Part shown: positions 27,245 through 38,996 of the stretch, one piece after another | Numbering within the stretch: position 1 is the first letter of the stretch | How the letters are laid out: every line of letters starts with the position of its first letter | Assembly: GCF_037975245.1 (NCBI RefSeq) | Contig: NC_092569.1 | Coordinates: 26,983,168-27,047,167 of the forward strand | Direction: 5' to 3' | Source of the DNA: Apostichopus japonicus | Lineage: Eukaryota > Echinodermata > Holothuroidea > Aspidochirotida > Stichopodidae | Length of the DNA: 64,000 bases | Made by a program: the position numbers and the translations under genes | The notes under the pieces: generated by a model | Database searches by the model: none | What the model was told of the DNA's origin: nothing | The model's input: only the letters and a program-made list of their open reading frames with translations

Positions 27245-29463
27245 TCAGTCCTCCAAGATGCCATTACCAATTTCAAAACCTTTGTACATGTTATTAGCAG
27301 CTGGAAATCTCATCCTGATTGCCCAAATGCAGCAAGATGGTATCACTCTTCTTCTTCCTGCACCTAATCTGCCATGCTGCCAATATATAAATTGTTTGTA
27401 GGCATAGTGCCTATAATTTTTGTTAGTTCGAACGGCTGCATCTGCCAATATGTCTTCTGTTGCCCGCATTGCTACCTCGAGTACATGTGCATTAATGCAG
27501 ACAGTTAGGAAAACCTCACTCGTTGACAGACATCCTTCCTGCAACCTGCAGCATTTTTTTTCCACATCTTGAGGCATTTCTTTACACCGGCCACAGTTAC
27601 ACCATCCTGGGCTCTTAGGTGAATGGTCACTTTCCTCTTGAAATGAAGAATTCTCCTTTAACAGATAGTCTTCATATGCACCTGGGTTCCTTTTCAGTAG
27701 ATCGGTGGCTACATTCTCCAAGTCTTCCCTCCCAAGCTCATGTACAAAGGTCTGTCAAAAAAATTATGTATACTAAATATATTTTATGGGCATTTTCTTA
27801 ACACATACAGTTTTGCATTCCAGTGTGATAAACAAACAAACTTATGTCAAAATTAAATGATTTGAAATCACACATAGTCAAATGTGCCAGTGAGTTTAAA
27901 ATTGTATGTATATGTCATATCTTGAAAGTTCCATTTTCTTTTTAAAATCATATACGACAGTGAAGTGTGGATTGGGCATTGTCATTGATTTTGTAATAGT
28001 TTCTCCATACGTTCTTCTATCACATATCTGCTTATAATTACATGTTATTATCTGTAAAATGTTGTGGCAGAACATGATAGCTAAAAGTAAAGTGTAATCT
28101 TTCTAAATCACTCCCCATACACACTCATAAACACACATAACATAAGTGTTCAACATTGAGATATGCCTAACAATTGATGTTTATTACTTTGCATGTGGTA
28201 AATTTAATCATTAAAAGTCTAGTCACAAATACCTTTATTTTTTCTTCAATTGTGTCTTCCAATTGTTCTGGCATGCCTTCAGTGAATCTCTCGTTGTGTT
28301 CATCATCTTCAGAGTCACTTGAATCCTGAACAAAGACATTTATGATGGTGTTGTAATTTTTGGGTAAAAATATAACAGTAATGTATTGGGCAGATTGAAA
28401 AAGTTGTAAGAAAAAGCATTGGTTCTTTATATTTCTTTGACTTGATTAATACATTTAATTATTTTCCCAGTTTTTACATATCAATACATGCAACTTGAGA
28501 TTTTTTCACTTCCATAATTTACCTTGTTTTATATTTCTGTGTTCAGTTGGTAACTTTGCAGTTTCATGACAGGTGAAAGGTTTTGGGGTAATACAGTATG
28601 TATGTGGTGTCCTAAGAGAGAGGGAGAGAGAGGGGGGGGGGGGTCGAATATGACCCGGCACCCTCAAACATATTAGAAACCATTATAGCAAGTTCTAGCA
28701 GTTTGGAGACCTCTAGTAAGGCTATATAGTATTGTGGGTACCCTTAAAGGTATGCTGTATTGGATCCAAATAAGCCAGATGTTTACAAATGGTCACCTCT
28801 GGTAAAAAAAACTCTTAAAATGTTTTTGTTACCACCTTGGAGGAAATTTACCCCACTGGGTACATTAAGTCATATTGTGTGTTCATTTAGAATGTCTGAG
28901 AACAAATTGGAGAGTAACTACTGCCAGGAAGGTACTTTTTGAAAACTTACATTGCTCAGTTATTGCGTGCATTCACTGTCATGTTCACAGAGGTCTTTCC
29001 GACTGAAGACCGATAAAATCGCAGGCCTAGCCTTGATAGCTGTATCCGACCGAAGGGGATTGGAGGTGTGGTAAGGGGGGGGGGGGTTGACAGTTATAAC
29101 ATGACAATAGAATCCTTTATAGCTACCATTGGTCAATCAAGTATGGTCCAAAGAACAAACGCATAATTCAGCCTACATATGTATGGTCCCATTTGTTCCC
29201 ACCATATTGGCGAATAGGCAAAACCCCTATGATATTGAAAGTGAGTCAGATGTTTTTCTACTTACCGGAGGTTCACGATTTGCGCAATGTCTTGTTCTTG
29301 TGCCACATTGACATGATTCTGAACAAAAGAGATCATACATACGACAGGGGCAAGCACTATTCCCAGACTTTCGTTGACAGGTCGTGCGACATTCACAAAC
29401 CGTTGGATCAGCAGCTATTGATACATCTGCATCTCCAGATTGAGATAAATTGCTTTCGTCCAT
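27245..29463 (-). CDS. CXC-like cysteine-rich protein with P2X7 ballast-like C-terminal domain (three exons, 265 aa)
   Basis: Minus-strand exons: 29463-29266 (66 codons), 28325-28233 (31 codons) and 27751-27245 (168 codons plus TGA). Both introns are GT-AG and fall between codons (phase 0). Exon 1 starts at ATG 29463 and encodes a cysteine cluster, CECRTTC then SACPC, CSESCQC and HCAN, resembling CXC/tesmin-type zinc-binding modules. Exon 2 is acidic (DSSDSEDDE). Exon 3 (residues about 147-258) has WCNCGRCKEMP, KKCC, a later VC, then YRHYAYKQFIYWQHGRLG and RRRVIPSC, FP, YKGF. This order matches the zinc-binding cytoplasmic ballast domain at the C-terminus of vertebrate P2X7 receptors. No membrane segments or ATP-binding ectodomain exist here, so it is not an ion channel. 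A minus-strand AATAAA lies at 27177-27172, about 70 nt past the stop. It converges on the transposase gene with about 570 bp between stops. Function unknown; a nuclear DNA- or RNA-binding or transposition-accessory role is only inference. Confidence 0.8.
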
Positions 29464-31546
29464 TTTGTTCGATAGTAGCTATGACTGTGAAGCAGGAGCT
29501 TGGCCACCCTCTAATTCAAGGCGGGCAAGGTTGGGGAAATTCGATCAAGGAGAAACAATCAGAGAATGGCCAGCTTTGTATTAATCTACACGATTTAACA
29601 AGCCGGAATATTTGCGGATTAACAGCGGGTATAAATATATGTATCGGTTTAATTTTCACTGGTGTTCATTTCCGTTGCCAGGAGGGGATATGATTTGAAC
29701 GTGGGGGAGGGTGTGAGTGTGTGGGGGGGTCCCCTATGTAGTATTCAACGATGCTATATTTTACGTTTATCGTCTTGTATCACATGTATATCAAAAACCT
29801 TTATCGACACGATCAATCAGTCCTTACTCTCACCTCCTTTCATGCACTGGTGTATAACCGTGTATTTATTTTCTGGCAAGATAACAGTTAGGCATCAGTA
29901 AGGGTAAATAGGTCATAACAACTGAGAGAGTTTTGTGTCCCTGTAGTCACTTACATCCTGGTAGCAGTATAGAGAGAAGAAGCCTACTAGATCAGAGACC
30001 ATAGTCATCTATTGCTGTGTCTTATTTTCCATCATCCTTGAAACATTATATCCTCTCCCTTTGATTTCTTGATGTCATAAAGCTGTATTTATGAAGTGCA
30101 ATATTTAATTCCAGTATTTAGATTGTATATTCTTCTTGTGTATTTGACAGTATCCCAGTGATCTCCATTTTTCTGCTCTTGGTTTTCTTTTCTCTGTATT
30201 TAAATTCATATTATATCTATCTCTACCCCTATAGCCTCCACCTCCACATTTTCTTTACTTTCTTCCTCCATCCCTTCATCTGTCTTTCACTCTTGTTTTT
30301 TTCACCTTTCCTTCCATCTGTTTACCCTGTATGTTTTAGTTTGCGGACTCCCCCCCCCCCCCCCCACATCTCACCCCCAGAAAAATGTTCACAAGGTTGA
30401 CAAGTCTCCCCGTGCTAGTCCCAAGCTATACACCCTTGTTGTGGTGACCGTTCACTATACTTGCAGGTTACTACAAGGTTGGCGCATCTGTAAAAGTTGG
30501 AAATACACTGTGTTTTTTTACAGTAAAATAGCATTAGGTTACTGTACTTCAAAAGGCTAAACTTTCTGATATTCGATACAGCATAAAGCATGCAGAGCAA
30601 CTACGAAACCAGGACACCCGAACTGTTCGGACTTCGACTGCTCACCATGTAGGCCTAAAAGAGTAAAACAAGGGAGCTGTTAGAGTAGCAGCTCAAACTA
30701 ATACGCTCGATGCAAAGCTCGACCGTAACCTATACTGTACAGCCACTGAGTGTAGATCAGTGTGTACAGCCCATTAGTTGTGAAAAGTTCTGAACGTAAA
30801 AACAAACCACAGACGTTTGTATCACACAACACACACGAAAACGCGGCGTAACAGTGTACCGCATATGTACTGCCACTGACAAGAAAATGTGCAGGAATTT
30901 GTCAAGGCCACCGCTTCAGGTAACCAAACCCGTTTATTGCTTACTCGCCGTAAATACGGGATTGCTAAGAAATTACGAGACAACAGCGACGAACCGGTAG
31001 AGGGTAGTATTGATATTATTTTTGAATCGGGTGGTGTGAAGGACAGAATTTACGAGGAATTTACGAGCGATCCCACCTTTAACTGTCATTTATATATACC
31101 CGAAAGTACATGAGTTGTGCTATAATAGCTCTCAGTGCGATAATTAACTGCATATGTGAGGGTACGAATACCTCATAAGCAAGTATATCATTCAGATAAT
31201 AACTAGATATGAAAGGCAACGCACGAAATACGCACTATTACATCTTTTACAACTGTCACTAGGGAGATGTTAACATCAAATCCCCGGCGACATTCTACGC
31301 AGACTGTGACATGAATTGAGACATAAACTGATTTTAATAAGCAGCTTTAAAACCAATTAAATTGTTGAGGTTTAAAATGATAGCAGTCAGACCCAATATG
31401 CTATTTTCAACAACTTCCTGTTTCTCAGTGTGATTTCTACCTATACTGCCTGCCTACATACACTTAGCGACATTCGTAACTATACCTGTTTCAACTCAGC
31501 GTTGACTGTTCACCTTTCATATGGACCCGAGGACATTTTGATAGTT
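29464..31546. other. Upstream flank of the ballast-CXC gene and non-genic DNA
   Basis: 29464-29700 is probably its promoter and 5' UTR. 30158-30400 is pyrimidine-rich with a 15-C run. A weak candidate exon is at 30893-31113. Otherwise nothing supported. Confidence 0.4.
30893..31113 (+). CDS. Candidate exon (about 72 codons), unrecognised
   Basis: An open frame after a possible acceptor (AAATGTGCAG) reads EFVKATASGNQTRLLLTRRK at its start and ends FNCHLYIPEST with TGA. Composition is protein-like (balanced charges, no low complexity), unlike most short ORFs here. No family recognised, no partner exon found. It lies between the ballast-CXC gene and a LINE tail. Confidence 0.25.
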
Positions 31547-31880
31547 TGATTGATTTATTTTGTTTCATCACGTGAATATATACAATGTGATGGAAGTCCT
31601 CTAAAAAACCTTCAGATGGCTTAACAAAGTAGAGGACTCCCTGTAAAGAAAAGGAAAAACAAAACAAACTGTAAAAGAAAAAAAGAACATGCTCAATTAA
31701 TAAGATGCAATTATTTGTTGAATAAAGTTTCTTCTGAATGATTTTGCAGAGGGTTTATTTGTAATAGCGTCTGATAGAGAATTCCATGTTTTGATTGTAC
31801 GTGCCCTTAGTGATAACATCCCCATTGTAGAATTATATCTGTTATAATGTGAAACAGTTATAGTAGTGAAACAAGCTTTG
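31547..31880 (-). mobile_element. LINE 3' end, second copy of the same family
   Basis: The reverse complement matches the LINE at 37685-39910: the same coding tail (ATTCTACAATGGGGATG, then ACATGGAATTCTCTATC), the same 3' UTR and the same AATC-type tail, which on the plus strand reads TGATTGATTTATTTTG at 31547. It has no LTR insertion, so it displays the empty site (CACTAAGGGCACGT). The coding frame is broken near its 5' end. The 5' limit is approximate. Confidence 0.8.
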
Positions 31881-33269
31881 CAAATTCACTGTGAGGTCCC
31901 CTTGATGTATTTTATAATGTTCATTTTGATTTTCAACATATATTTGTATATACATATTTCTCTTTCGAATAGAATATGACCTGTTAAACTAAAAGATAAA
32001 TAAATAAAAATAAATAAATAAATAAAATATAATGTTAATATTCGTATAGGTTTGCAAATGGTGTTCATGTGTCAGTATTGTTAGTTTCATATTTAAAGTA
32101 GGCATCAACATTTAAATTGAGCGACATTTAGCGTAGTCTATGCACGTCTAACCTTTGTTAAAGCGTATCGGCCAAGTTTTCCTTGCCAAATGCGCTGGGT
32201 CGATCCATATACTATGCACCACGCTATGAGCGATTCGTTACATGTGATTGCGACGGACTCTGCGTGAAGCGTAGATGTAGAAAGGGGTGGACAATCTACA
32301 CTCAGAAAACGTTTCACACAGGTTAAGTAAAGTTTTACTTAATTTTCATGTCAAATAAGAACACTAAAACATTTAAGTAAAAATTGCTTAACTGCTGTTT
32401 TGTAAAGTTTTACATGATTAGCATGTAACGCAAATACAATATTGTTATGTAAACTGGCCAGAGAAGTTTACAGAGCACCCGTTCAGTAAATATTTTACAC
32501 AGGTTTTAGGCAGGTTTCAGGCGTTGTGTGTAATGTAAGTGCGTATATTCTCCCAAATAGTCTATTATTTTTATTTTTTCACATATACGCCGTTCCCACC
32601 ATGGAGGTAAAAACAGACCTCCATGTTCACACGAACGCAGGCTTGCTTCAAGCATGCATAGGTAGAGCTAAAATTGTAACCGCAGATGAGCCCTGCAATG
32701 AGGTTTCTTTCATTCTAGAAATGAGATCTGTAGAACCTTTTATTTCCATAAAGATATTATTAAAGTAATGTAATACGGCTTTGTCATCTGAAACGATTTG
32801 TAGTCATGTATAAGCCTCAGCAACTCAATCGTTATATATGTGATTCCCTATGGAATAACAGTTAAATTAAAGAGCTCATATTTCTTTGTGTAACTCATAG
32901 TATCTTTGTCTTTAATGGCCCGAAGTTATTGCGAGATTTGAACAATCCTGTAAGCAAATTGTATAAGCTACAGGAGAAAGTGCAAGTATACTCAACCTTG
33001 CGTGAAACACGCCAACGGAAATGCATCAATTTTGCCCAGCGATTACAAGCCAGTATATTTATTATTGTATAGTGCGCGTGCGCGCTACAATATTGGCATT
33101 AATGGCCAAGTGAGCGATACCTAAATGAGTGGAATTTAGTTGGTACGTAAAGTTTCATATAGTCCCTGTACATTTGTAGTTTCAGAGGCTAGCAGCGTAG
33201 CCAACTTATTTTGAGCCTGCCACGGGGTTCACAAGTGCCCTCTATCAGATGATATGCTGAAATAATACG
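31881..33269. other. Non-genic stretch
   Basis: 32310-32520 has repeated AAGTTTTAC/TTTACTTAA-like words. The short ORF at 32601-32768 is not supported. Confidence 0.45.
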
Positions 33270-33480
33270 TCCAGCATATATTCGAATTAATCCGCAAATA
33301 TATTCGAATTAATCCACGTATATATTCGAATTAATACGAGTATATATTGATTTTTATACGCGTATATACTCGAATTAATATGTGTATATATTCGAATTAA
33401 TACGCTGATATATTCAAACCCTATGATTGGCTGGTAATATATACGCGTATATATTCGTATCAATACGCGTATATATAGCG
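33270..33480. repeat. Tandem AT-rich repeat of TATATTCGAATTAATACG type
   Basis: About seven degenerate units of some 26-28 bp contain TATATTCGAATTAAT followed by CGCGTATA-like palindromes. Confidence 0.8.
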
Positions 33481-33747
33481 TGCATGCCTACAGTGGGTTA
33501 ATTCATGCTATCCACGAGGGCTAATATTTATAATCCACTTACTGCGGCTCCCAGAGCATGGTTGTACTTTTCGTGTGTCGCAGCCGCCAATAAAAGCATA
33601 TTGGATAAACGAGGGCTAAAGTTATATTCGTATAATTGCGAGGATTTATTATGCGGTGTTTGTCCCATATGGCTTGCCATAAACGTCACAAGACCAAGTA
33701 CAACTACATATATATGTATATGTATGTATGTATTTATGTATGTATTT

Positions 33748-34050
33748 TAGATCCTCCTACAAGCAGGAACTCGGGAAGAAGCACCATTGGCTTATCAAAG
33801 CCACAAGCTGACCTAAGTCAACTACAAAAAGGAGTTTAACCTCTGCTCGGCCTCGCGAGAGGTCCTACGGAGGATAATATTATATATGTCGTCTGGCAAG
33901 GGTGTTGTTCAATAACAACTTCCTGACATGGACGTTAAATGGATGTGTGCCGAGAGATTGGCTTCGGTCAGCTTGCGAGTCTATAAGCCTTCATGGCTTC
34001 TTTCGCGAGTTCCTGCTAGCGAGAAGATCACATATACATACATACATATT
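33748..34050. repeat. SINE family B tail fragments in opposite orientations
   Basis: 33748-33830 holds the antisense tail (AAGCAGGAACTCGGGAAGAA, GGCTTATCAAAGCC). 33868-34050 holds a sense body and tail (GAGATTGGCTTCGGTCAGC, CTTCTTTCGCGAGTTCCTGC). A similar antisense tail lies at 3010-3105. Confidence 0.6.
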
Positions 34051-34087
34051 GTTGTTTTTATAGAACAGACACTTTTCTGGGTTTCTT

Positions 34088-34229
34088 ACATTCATATTTA
34101 ACGTCCGTGATTATGAATTGTCAATTGTCAACAACTCTGTAACTGGACGACATACATTAATCTTGGAGTGACTCGAACCGGGATCTTATGATTGGAAGGC
34201 ACCGGCGTTAACCACTGAGTTAACACTCC
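34088..34229 (-). mobile_element. tRNA-derived SINE (family B), minus copy
   Basis: The reverse complement gives CAGTGGTTAACGCCGGTGCC, then GGTTCGAGTCACTCC and GTCGTCCAGTTACAGAGTTG, matching the pair at 9.1-9.5 kb. Confidence 0.75.
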
Positions 34230-34861
34230 ACATATGTCTACAACATCTGCACTAGCAATGCCACTGACCTTTGCTGGCTAGCTGATCAATCCTCTTTGTG
34301 TCGTGCAGCCTACTGAACTGATGACAATACAGGGTAAACAGGGATCAGGTTTCTTGAAAAAAGAAAAGGAAAATCGTTTCGAAGTCAGGATCGACTTACG
34401 CGGATTTCAAGAAATATATTTAAAGCTGGTATATAAAGCCTCAAATGCCTTTATGTACATGAACGAAGATTAATGACAGTGATCCTGTATTTGGCTGGCA
34501 CAGCATGCAAAAACTGCGGTTATTGCAACCAACCGATTCCCATGGCTTTATCAGTTAAAACTGGTAAAGGTGTGTACCCCGTTAATCAGTTAAAACTGAT
34601 ATGTGTTGTAATTTCTTAAAATTTGTTACATTAAGTACCAGTTGCTACTTAGAAGGACTCACAAACAGAAAATACTTAACACACAATCCTAGGCATAATG
34701 ATTGGCTGGACAAATTACACATACTCGAAAGGTTTCGCTAAAAAAAACAGAACGGTGGATCATGACACTTTATTGCAAAACGCTTAGATCTTCAATTTGA
34801 ACCATCTTTACAAGGTACCAACATAGGGACAGTTGTTAGATGTGTAACCAGTCATTAATTG
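34230..34861. other. Left flank of the satellite array
   Basis: Unique-looking sequence with no gene or repeat recognised. Confidence 0.5.
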
Positions 34862-37684
34862 CTAACATGCCTAACATGTGTTACGGTGTTATAACATACA
34901 TGCATCTATATTGATTAACGGCTGTCTCTTATTCACAGTACAAACTGATCAAGCTATGTACATTGGGGCCCAGTTGCATCTACTGACAGGTCTTACGTGT
35001 GTTACGGTGTTATAACATACATGCATCTATACTGATTAACGGCTGTCTCTTATTCACAGTACAAACCGATCCAGCTATGTACATTGGGGCCCAGTAGCAT
35101 CTACTTACAGGTCTTACGTGTGTTACGGTGTTATAACATACATGCATCTATACTGATTAACGGCTGTCTCTTATTCACAGTACAAACCGATCCAGCTATG
35201 TACATTGAGGCCCAGTAGCATATACTGACAGGTCTTACGTGTGTTACGGTGTTATAACATACATGCATCTATACTGATTAACGGCTGTCTCTTATTCACA
35301 GTACAAACCGATCCAGCTATGTACATTGGGGCCCAGTAGCATATACTGACAGGTCTTACGTGTGTTACGGTGTTATAACATACATGCATCTATACTGATT
35401 AACGGCTGTCTCTTATTCACAGTACAAACCGATCCAGCTATGTACATTGGGGCCCAGTAGCATATACTGACAGGTCTTACGTGTGTTACGGTGTTATAAC
35501 ATACATGCATCTATACTGATTAACGGCTGTCTCTTATTCACAGTACAAACTGATCAAGCTATGTACATTGGGGCCCAGTTGCATCTACTGACAGGTCTTA
35601 CGTGTGTTACGGTGTTATAACATACATGCATCTATACTGATTAACGGCTGTCTCTTATTCACAGTACAAACCGATCCAGCTATGTACATTGGGGCCCAGT
35701 AGCATCTACTTACAGGTCTTACGTGTGTTACGGTGTTATAACATACATGCATCTATACTGATTAACGGCTGTCTCTTATTCACAGTACAAACCGATCCAG
35801 CTATGTACATTGAGGCCCAGTAGCATATACTGACAGGTCTTACGTGTGTTACGGTGTTATAACATACATGCATCTATACTGATTAACGGCTGTCTCTTAT
35901 TCACAGTACAAACCGATCCAGCTATGTACATTGGGGCCCAGTAGCATATACTGACAGGTCTTACGTGTGTTACGGTGTTATAACATACATGCATCTATAC
36001 TGATTAACGGCTGTCTCTTATTCACAGTACAAACCGATCCAGCTATGTACATTGGGGCCCAGTAGCATATACTGACAGGTCTTACGTGTGTTACGGTGTT
36101 ATAACATACATGCATCTATACTGATTAACGGCTGTCTCTTATTCACAGTACAAACCGATCCAGCTATGTACATTGAGGCCCAGTAGCATATACTTACAGG
36201 TCTTACGCGTGTTACGGTGTTGTAACACACATGCATCTATATTGATTAACGGCTGTCTCTTATTCACAGTACAAACCGATCAAGCTATGTACATTGAGGC
36301 CCAGTAGCATCGGCTGACAGGTCTTACGTGTGTTACGGTGTTATAACACACATGTATCTATATTGATTAACGGCTGTCTCTTATTCACAGTACAAACCGA
36401 TCAAGCTATGTACATTGAGGCCCAGTAGCATCTACTTACAGGTCTTACGTGTGTTACGGTGTTATAACACACAAGTATCTATATTGATTAACGGCTGTCT
36501 CTTATTCACAGTACAAACCGATCCAGCTATGTACATTGAGGCCCAGTAGCATATACTTACAGGTCTTACGCGTGTTACGGTGTTGTAACACACATGCATC
36601 TATATTGATTAACGGCTGTCTCTTATTCACAGTACAAACCGATCAAGCTATGTACATTGAGGCCCAGTAGCATCGGCTGACAGGTCTTACGTGTGTTACG
36701 GTGTTATAACACACATGTATCTATATTGATTAACGGCTGTCTCTTATTCACAGTACAAACCGATCAAGCTATGTACATTGAGGCCCAGTAGCATCTACTT
36801 ACAGGTCTTACGTGTGTTACGGTGTTATAACACACAAGTATCTATATTGATTAACGGCTGTCTCTTATTCACAGTACAAACCGATCCAGCTATGTACATT
36901 GAGGCCCAGTAGCATATACTTACAGGTCTTACGCGTGTTACGGTGTTGTAACACACATGCATCTATATTGATTAACGGCTGTCTCTTATTCACAGTACAA
37001 ACCGATCAAGCTATGTACATTGAGGCCCAGTAGCATCTACTTACAGGTCTTACGTGTGTTACGGTGTTATACCACACATGTATCTATATTGATTAACGGC
37101 TGTCTCTTATTCACAGTACAAACCGATCAAGCTATGTACATTGAGGCCCAGTAGCATCTACTGACAGGCCTAACATGTGTTACGGTGTTATAACACACAT
37201 GCATGCATCTATATTGATTAACGGCTGTCTCTTATTCACAGTACAAACCGATCAAGCTATGTACATTGAGGCCCAGTAGCATCTACTTACATGTCTTACG
37301 TGTGTGACGGTGTTATAACACACATGCATCTATATTGATTAACGGCCGTCTCTTATTCACAGTACAAACCGATCAAGCTATGTACATTGAGGCCCAGTAG
37401 CATCTGCTGACAGGTCTTACGTGTGTTACGGTGTTATAAAACACATGCATCTATATTGATTAACGGCCGTCTCTTATTCACAGTACAAACCGATCAAGCT
37501 CTGTACATTGAGGCCCAGTAGCATCTACTTACAGGTCTTACGTGTGTTACGGTGTTATAACATACATGCATATATACTGATTAACGGCTGTCTCTTAATC
37601 ACAGTACAAACCGATCAAGCTATGTACATTGGGGCCCAGTAGCATCTGCTGACAGGTCTTACGTGTGTTACGGTGTTATAACAC
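34862..37684. repeat. 121-bp satellite, left array (about 23 monomers)
   Basis: Monomers share TGTTACGGTGTTATAACA, GATTAACGGCTGTCTC, AGTACAAACCGATC and GGGCCCAGTAGCATC. The block TCTTACG recurs every 121 bp (34991, 35112, 35233 and on). Variants define higher-order units: a five-monomer block of 605 bp (its marker TGATCAAGC at 34946 and 35551) and, further right, a three-monomer block of 363 bp (marker TCTTACGCG at 36201, 36564, 36927). GTGTTATAACAC inside the monomer is a perfect palindrome. Confidence 0.95.
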
Positions 37685-37782
37685 GGTGTGTAACAGTGAT
37701 ATTCATCATTACAATACCAGATTTTCAGGCAATGCACATTATAACAGGTATAATTCTACAATGGGGATGTTATCACTAAGGG

Positions 37783-38041
37783 TGTGATGTGATGTTACAT
37801 AACTTTATGTAAAACTGTTACGTGTACATGTTATGCGAGTAGACCAATCAGAAGTGTCCAACCAGTGATATATAAGCAGTACACGAGGCGTGTGCCTCCA
37901 CTTCACTTTCCTACTTTCTGTCTCTAAGTTGTGTATCCGTGCTCGTTATACTTATGTTATTTATTGTAAATATATATACGTTGAAGTCAGAGACTTGTTA
38001 TGTTCTTCTTTGATATGTCCACCCAAGTCAGAAACATTACA
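37783..38041 (+). repeat. Left LTR (259 bp)
   Basis: Direct copy of the right LTR, bounded by TG...CA and preceded by target duplication AAGGG. It contains a CCAATCAGA box and the TATA-like GATATATAAG, plausibly the element's promoter. Confidence 0.92.
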
Positions 38042-38100
38042 TGGTGGCAGCGATGGGATTCGAACCCACGCCATCGAAATGACTGGTGCCTAAAACCAGT
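38042..38100 (+). promoter_or_regulatory. Extended primer-binding site, 59 nt antisense to tRNA-Leu(UAG)
   Basis: It starts with TGG, complementary to a mature tRNA CCA tail, with no gap after the LTR. Its reverse complement folds as the 3' part of a leucine tRNA: an anticodon arm with a 7-nt loop TTTAGGC (anticodon TAG), a variable arm CATTTCGATG, a T-arm with GGTTCGAAT, and an acceptor 3' strand ending CGCTGCCACCA. Ordinary primer-binding sites are about 18 nt, so this one continues through the T-arm, variable arm and whole anticodon loop. Confidence 0.8.
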
Positions 38101-38156
38101 CATTGTAAAAGTATTGGGCTTTTCGTGACGAATTATCGATCGAAAATGGAGTCATC

Positions 38157-38996
38157 ATGAAAGGTGATAGGCTTATAATTCCTCTTAGCTTGCAACCTGA
38201 TATATTAAACCAGATACATGTTGGTCATCAAGGTATAATCAAATGTCAGTTACGTGCCAAAACGTGTGTGTATTGGAATAATATTAACAAGGATATTGAA
38301 TCTATGGTTAAACAATGTATAGTATGTCAACAAAATGGCAGATCATTACCACATGAGCCTTTAGAACAGTATGAAATTCCTACAAGGCCATGGCAGGTGT
38401 TGGGGTCAGATTTATTCTTCATTAATGGCATAGAGTATTTACTTGTGGCCGACTATTACTCCAAATTTTTTATTGTCAAGGAAATATCAAAAGGTCAGTC
38501 ACAAAGTAGCAACATTATTGAGTTGTTAAAGGAAATGTTTTCAGAATTTGGCATTCCCGAAAAGCTGATAACTGACAATGGAAGTCAGTACTCTAGCCGT
38601 TTTTTCAAGGCTTTTGCGGATGAATGGCTCTTTGAGCACATTACCTCAAGCCCAAGATATCCCCAGTCGAATGGTTTTATAGAACGTCAGGTTCAAAATG
38701 TTAAAAATGCTATTGGTAAAGCAAAACAAACAAAATCGGACGTTCACCTAGCCTTACTTGCACTCAGATGTACTCCAATAGATGCAAAATTGCCATCTCC
38801 TGCTGAACTTTTAAATGGTCGAAAGTACAGGTCAAATTTGCTCACAAGAATAAGTAACAAATCTCCTGACAGAGGCGAAGTTGTAAATCGTTTGCAAGAA
38901 AGGCAGGATAAGCAAAAGTATTATCATGATAGAAATGCTAAGATGTTGAATCCCTTAAGCCCAGGGCAAAATGTTTATTTTCAAGACCAGGATTAA
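38157..38996 (+). CDS. Ty3-type retrotransposon integrase (279 aa, interrupted by one stop)
   Basis: The protein begins with the HHCC zinc finger: H21, H24 (HVGHQG) and C54, C57 (CIVC). The DDE core follows: GSDLFF (D85), ITDNGSQYSS (D140) and SNGFIERQVQ (E176), so the second spacing is D-x35-E as in retroviral and Ty3 integrases. The first residues resemble the linker between RNase H and integrase in a normal pol, so the ATG is probably only a fusion point produced by the internal deletion. The frame stops at TAA 38994-38996. After it the same frame runs on with WYPGKVV, the start of the GPY/F-type C-terminal module, so integrase is split by one nonsense codon. Catalytic residues are intact, but the protein is probably not made in full. 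Confidence 0.88.
   Translation: MKGDRLIIPLSLQPDILNQIHVGHQGIIKCQLRAKTCVYWNNINKDIESMVKQCIVCQQNGRSLPHEPLEQYEIPTRPWQVLGSDLFFINGIEYLLVADYYSKFFIVKEISKGQSQSSNIIELLKEMFSEFGIPEKLITDNGSQYSSRFFKAFADEWLFEHITSSPRYPQSNGFIERQVQNVKNAIGKAKQTKSDVHLALLALRCTPIDAKLPSPAELLNGRKYRSNLLTRISNKSPDRGEVVNRLQERQDKQKYYHDRNAKMLNPLSPGQNVYFQDQD

Noticed and set aside
32526-32768. 80-codon ORF with MEVKTDLHVHTNAG
   Set aside because: Short, without splice context or a recognised family; HVHTNAG alone is not enough for a PHP-type phosphoesterase call.
37890-38093. 67-codon ORF across the left LTR ending in SDGIRTHA
   Set aside because: The ending is the well-known artefact of translating an antisense tRNA (here the primer-binding site); the rest is LTR.
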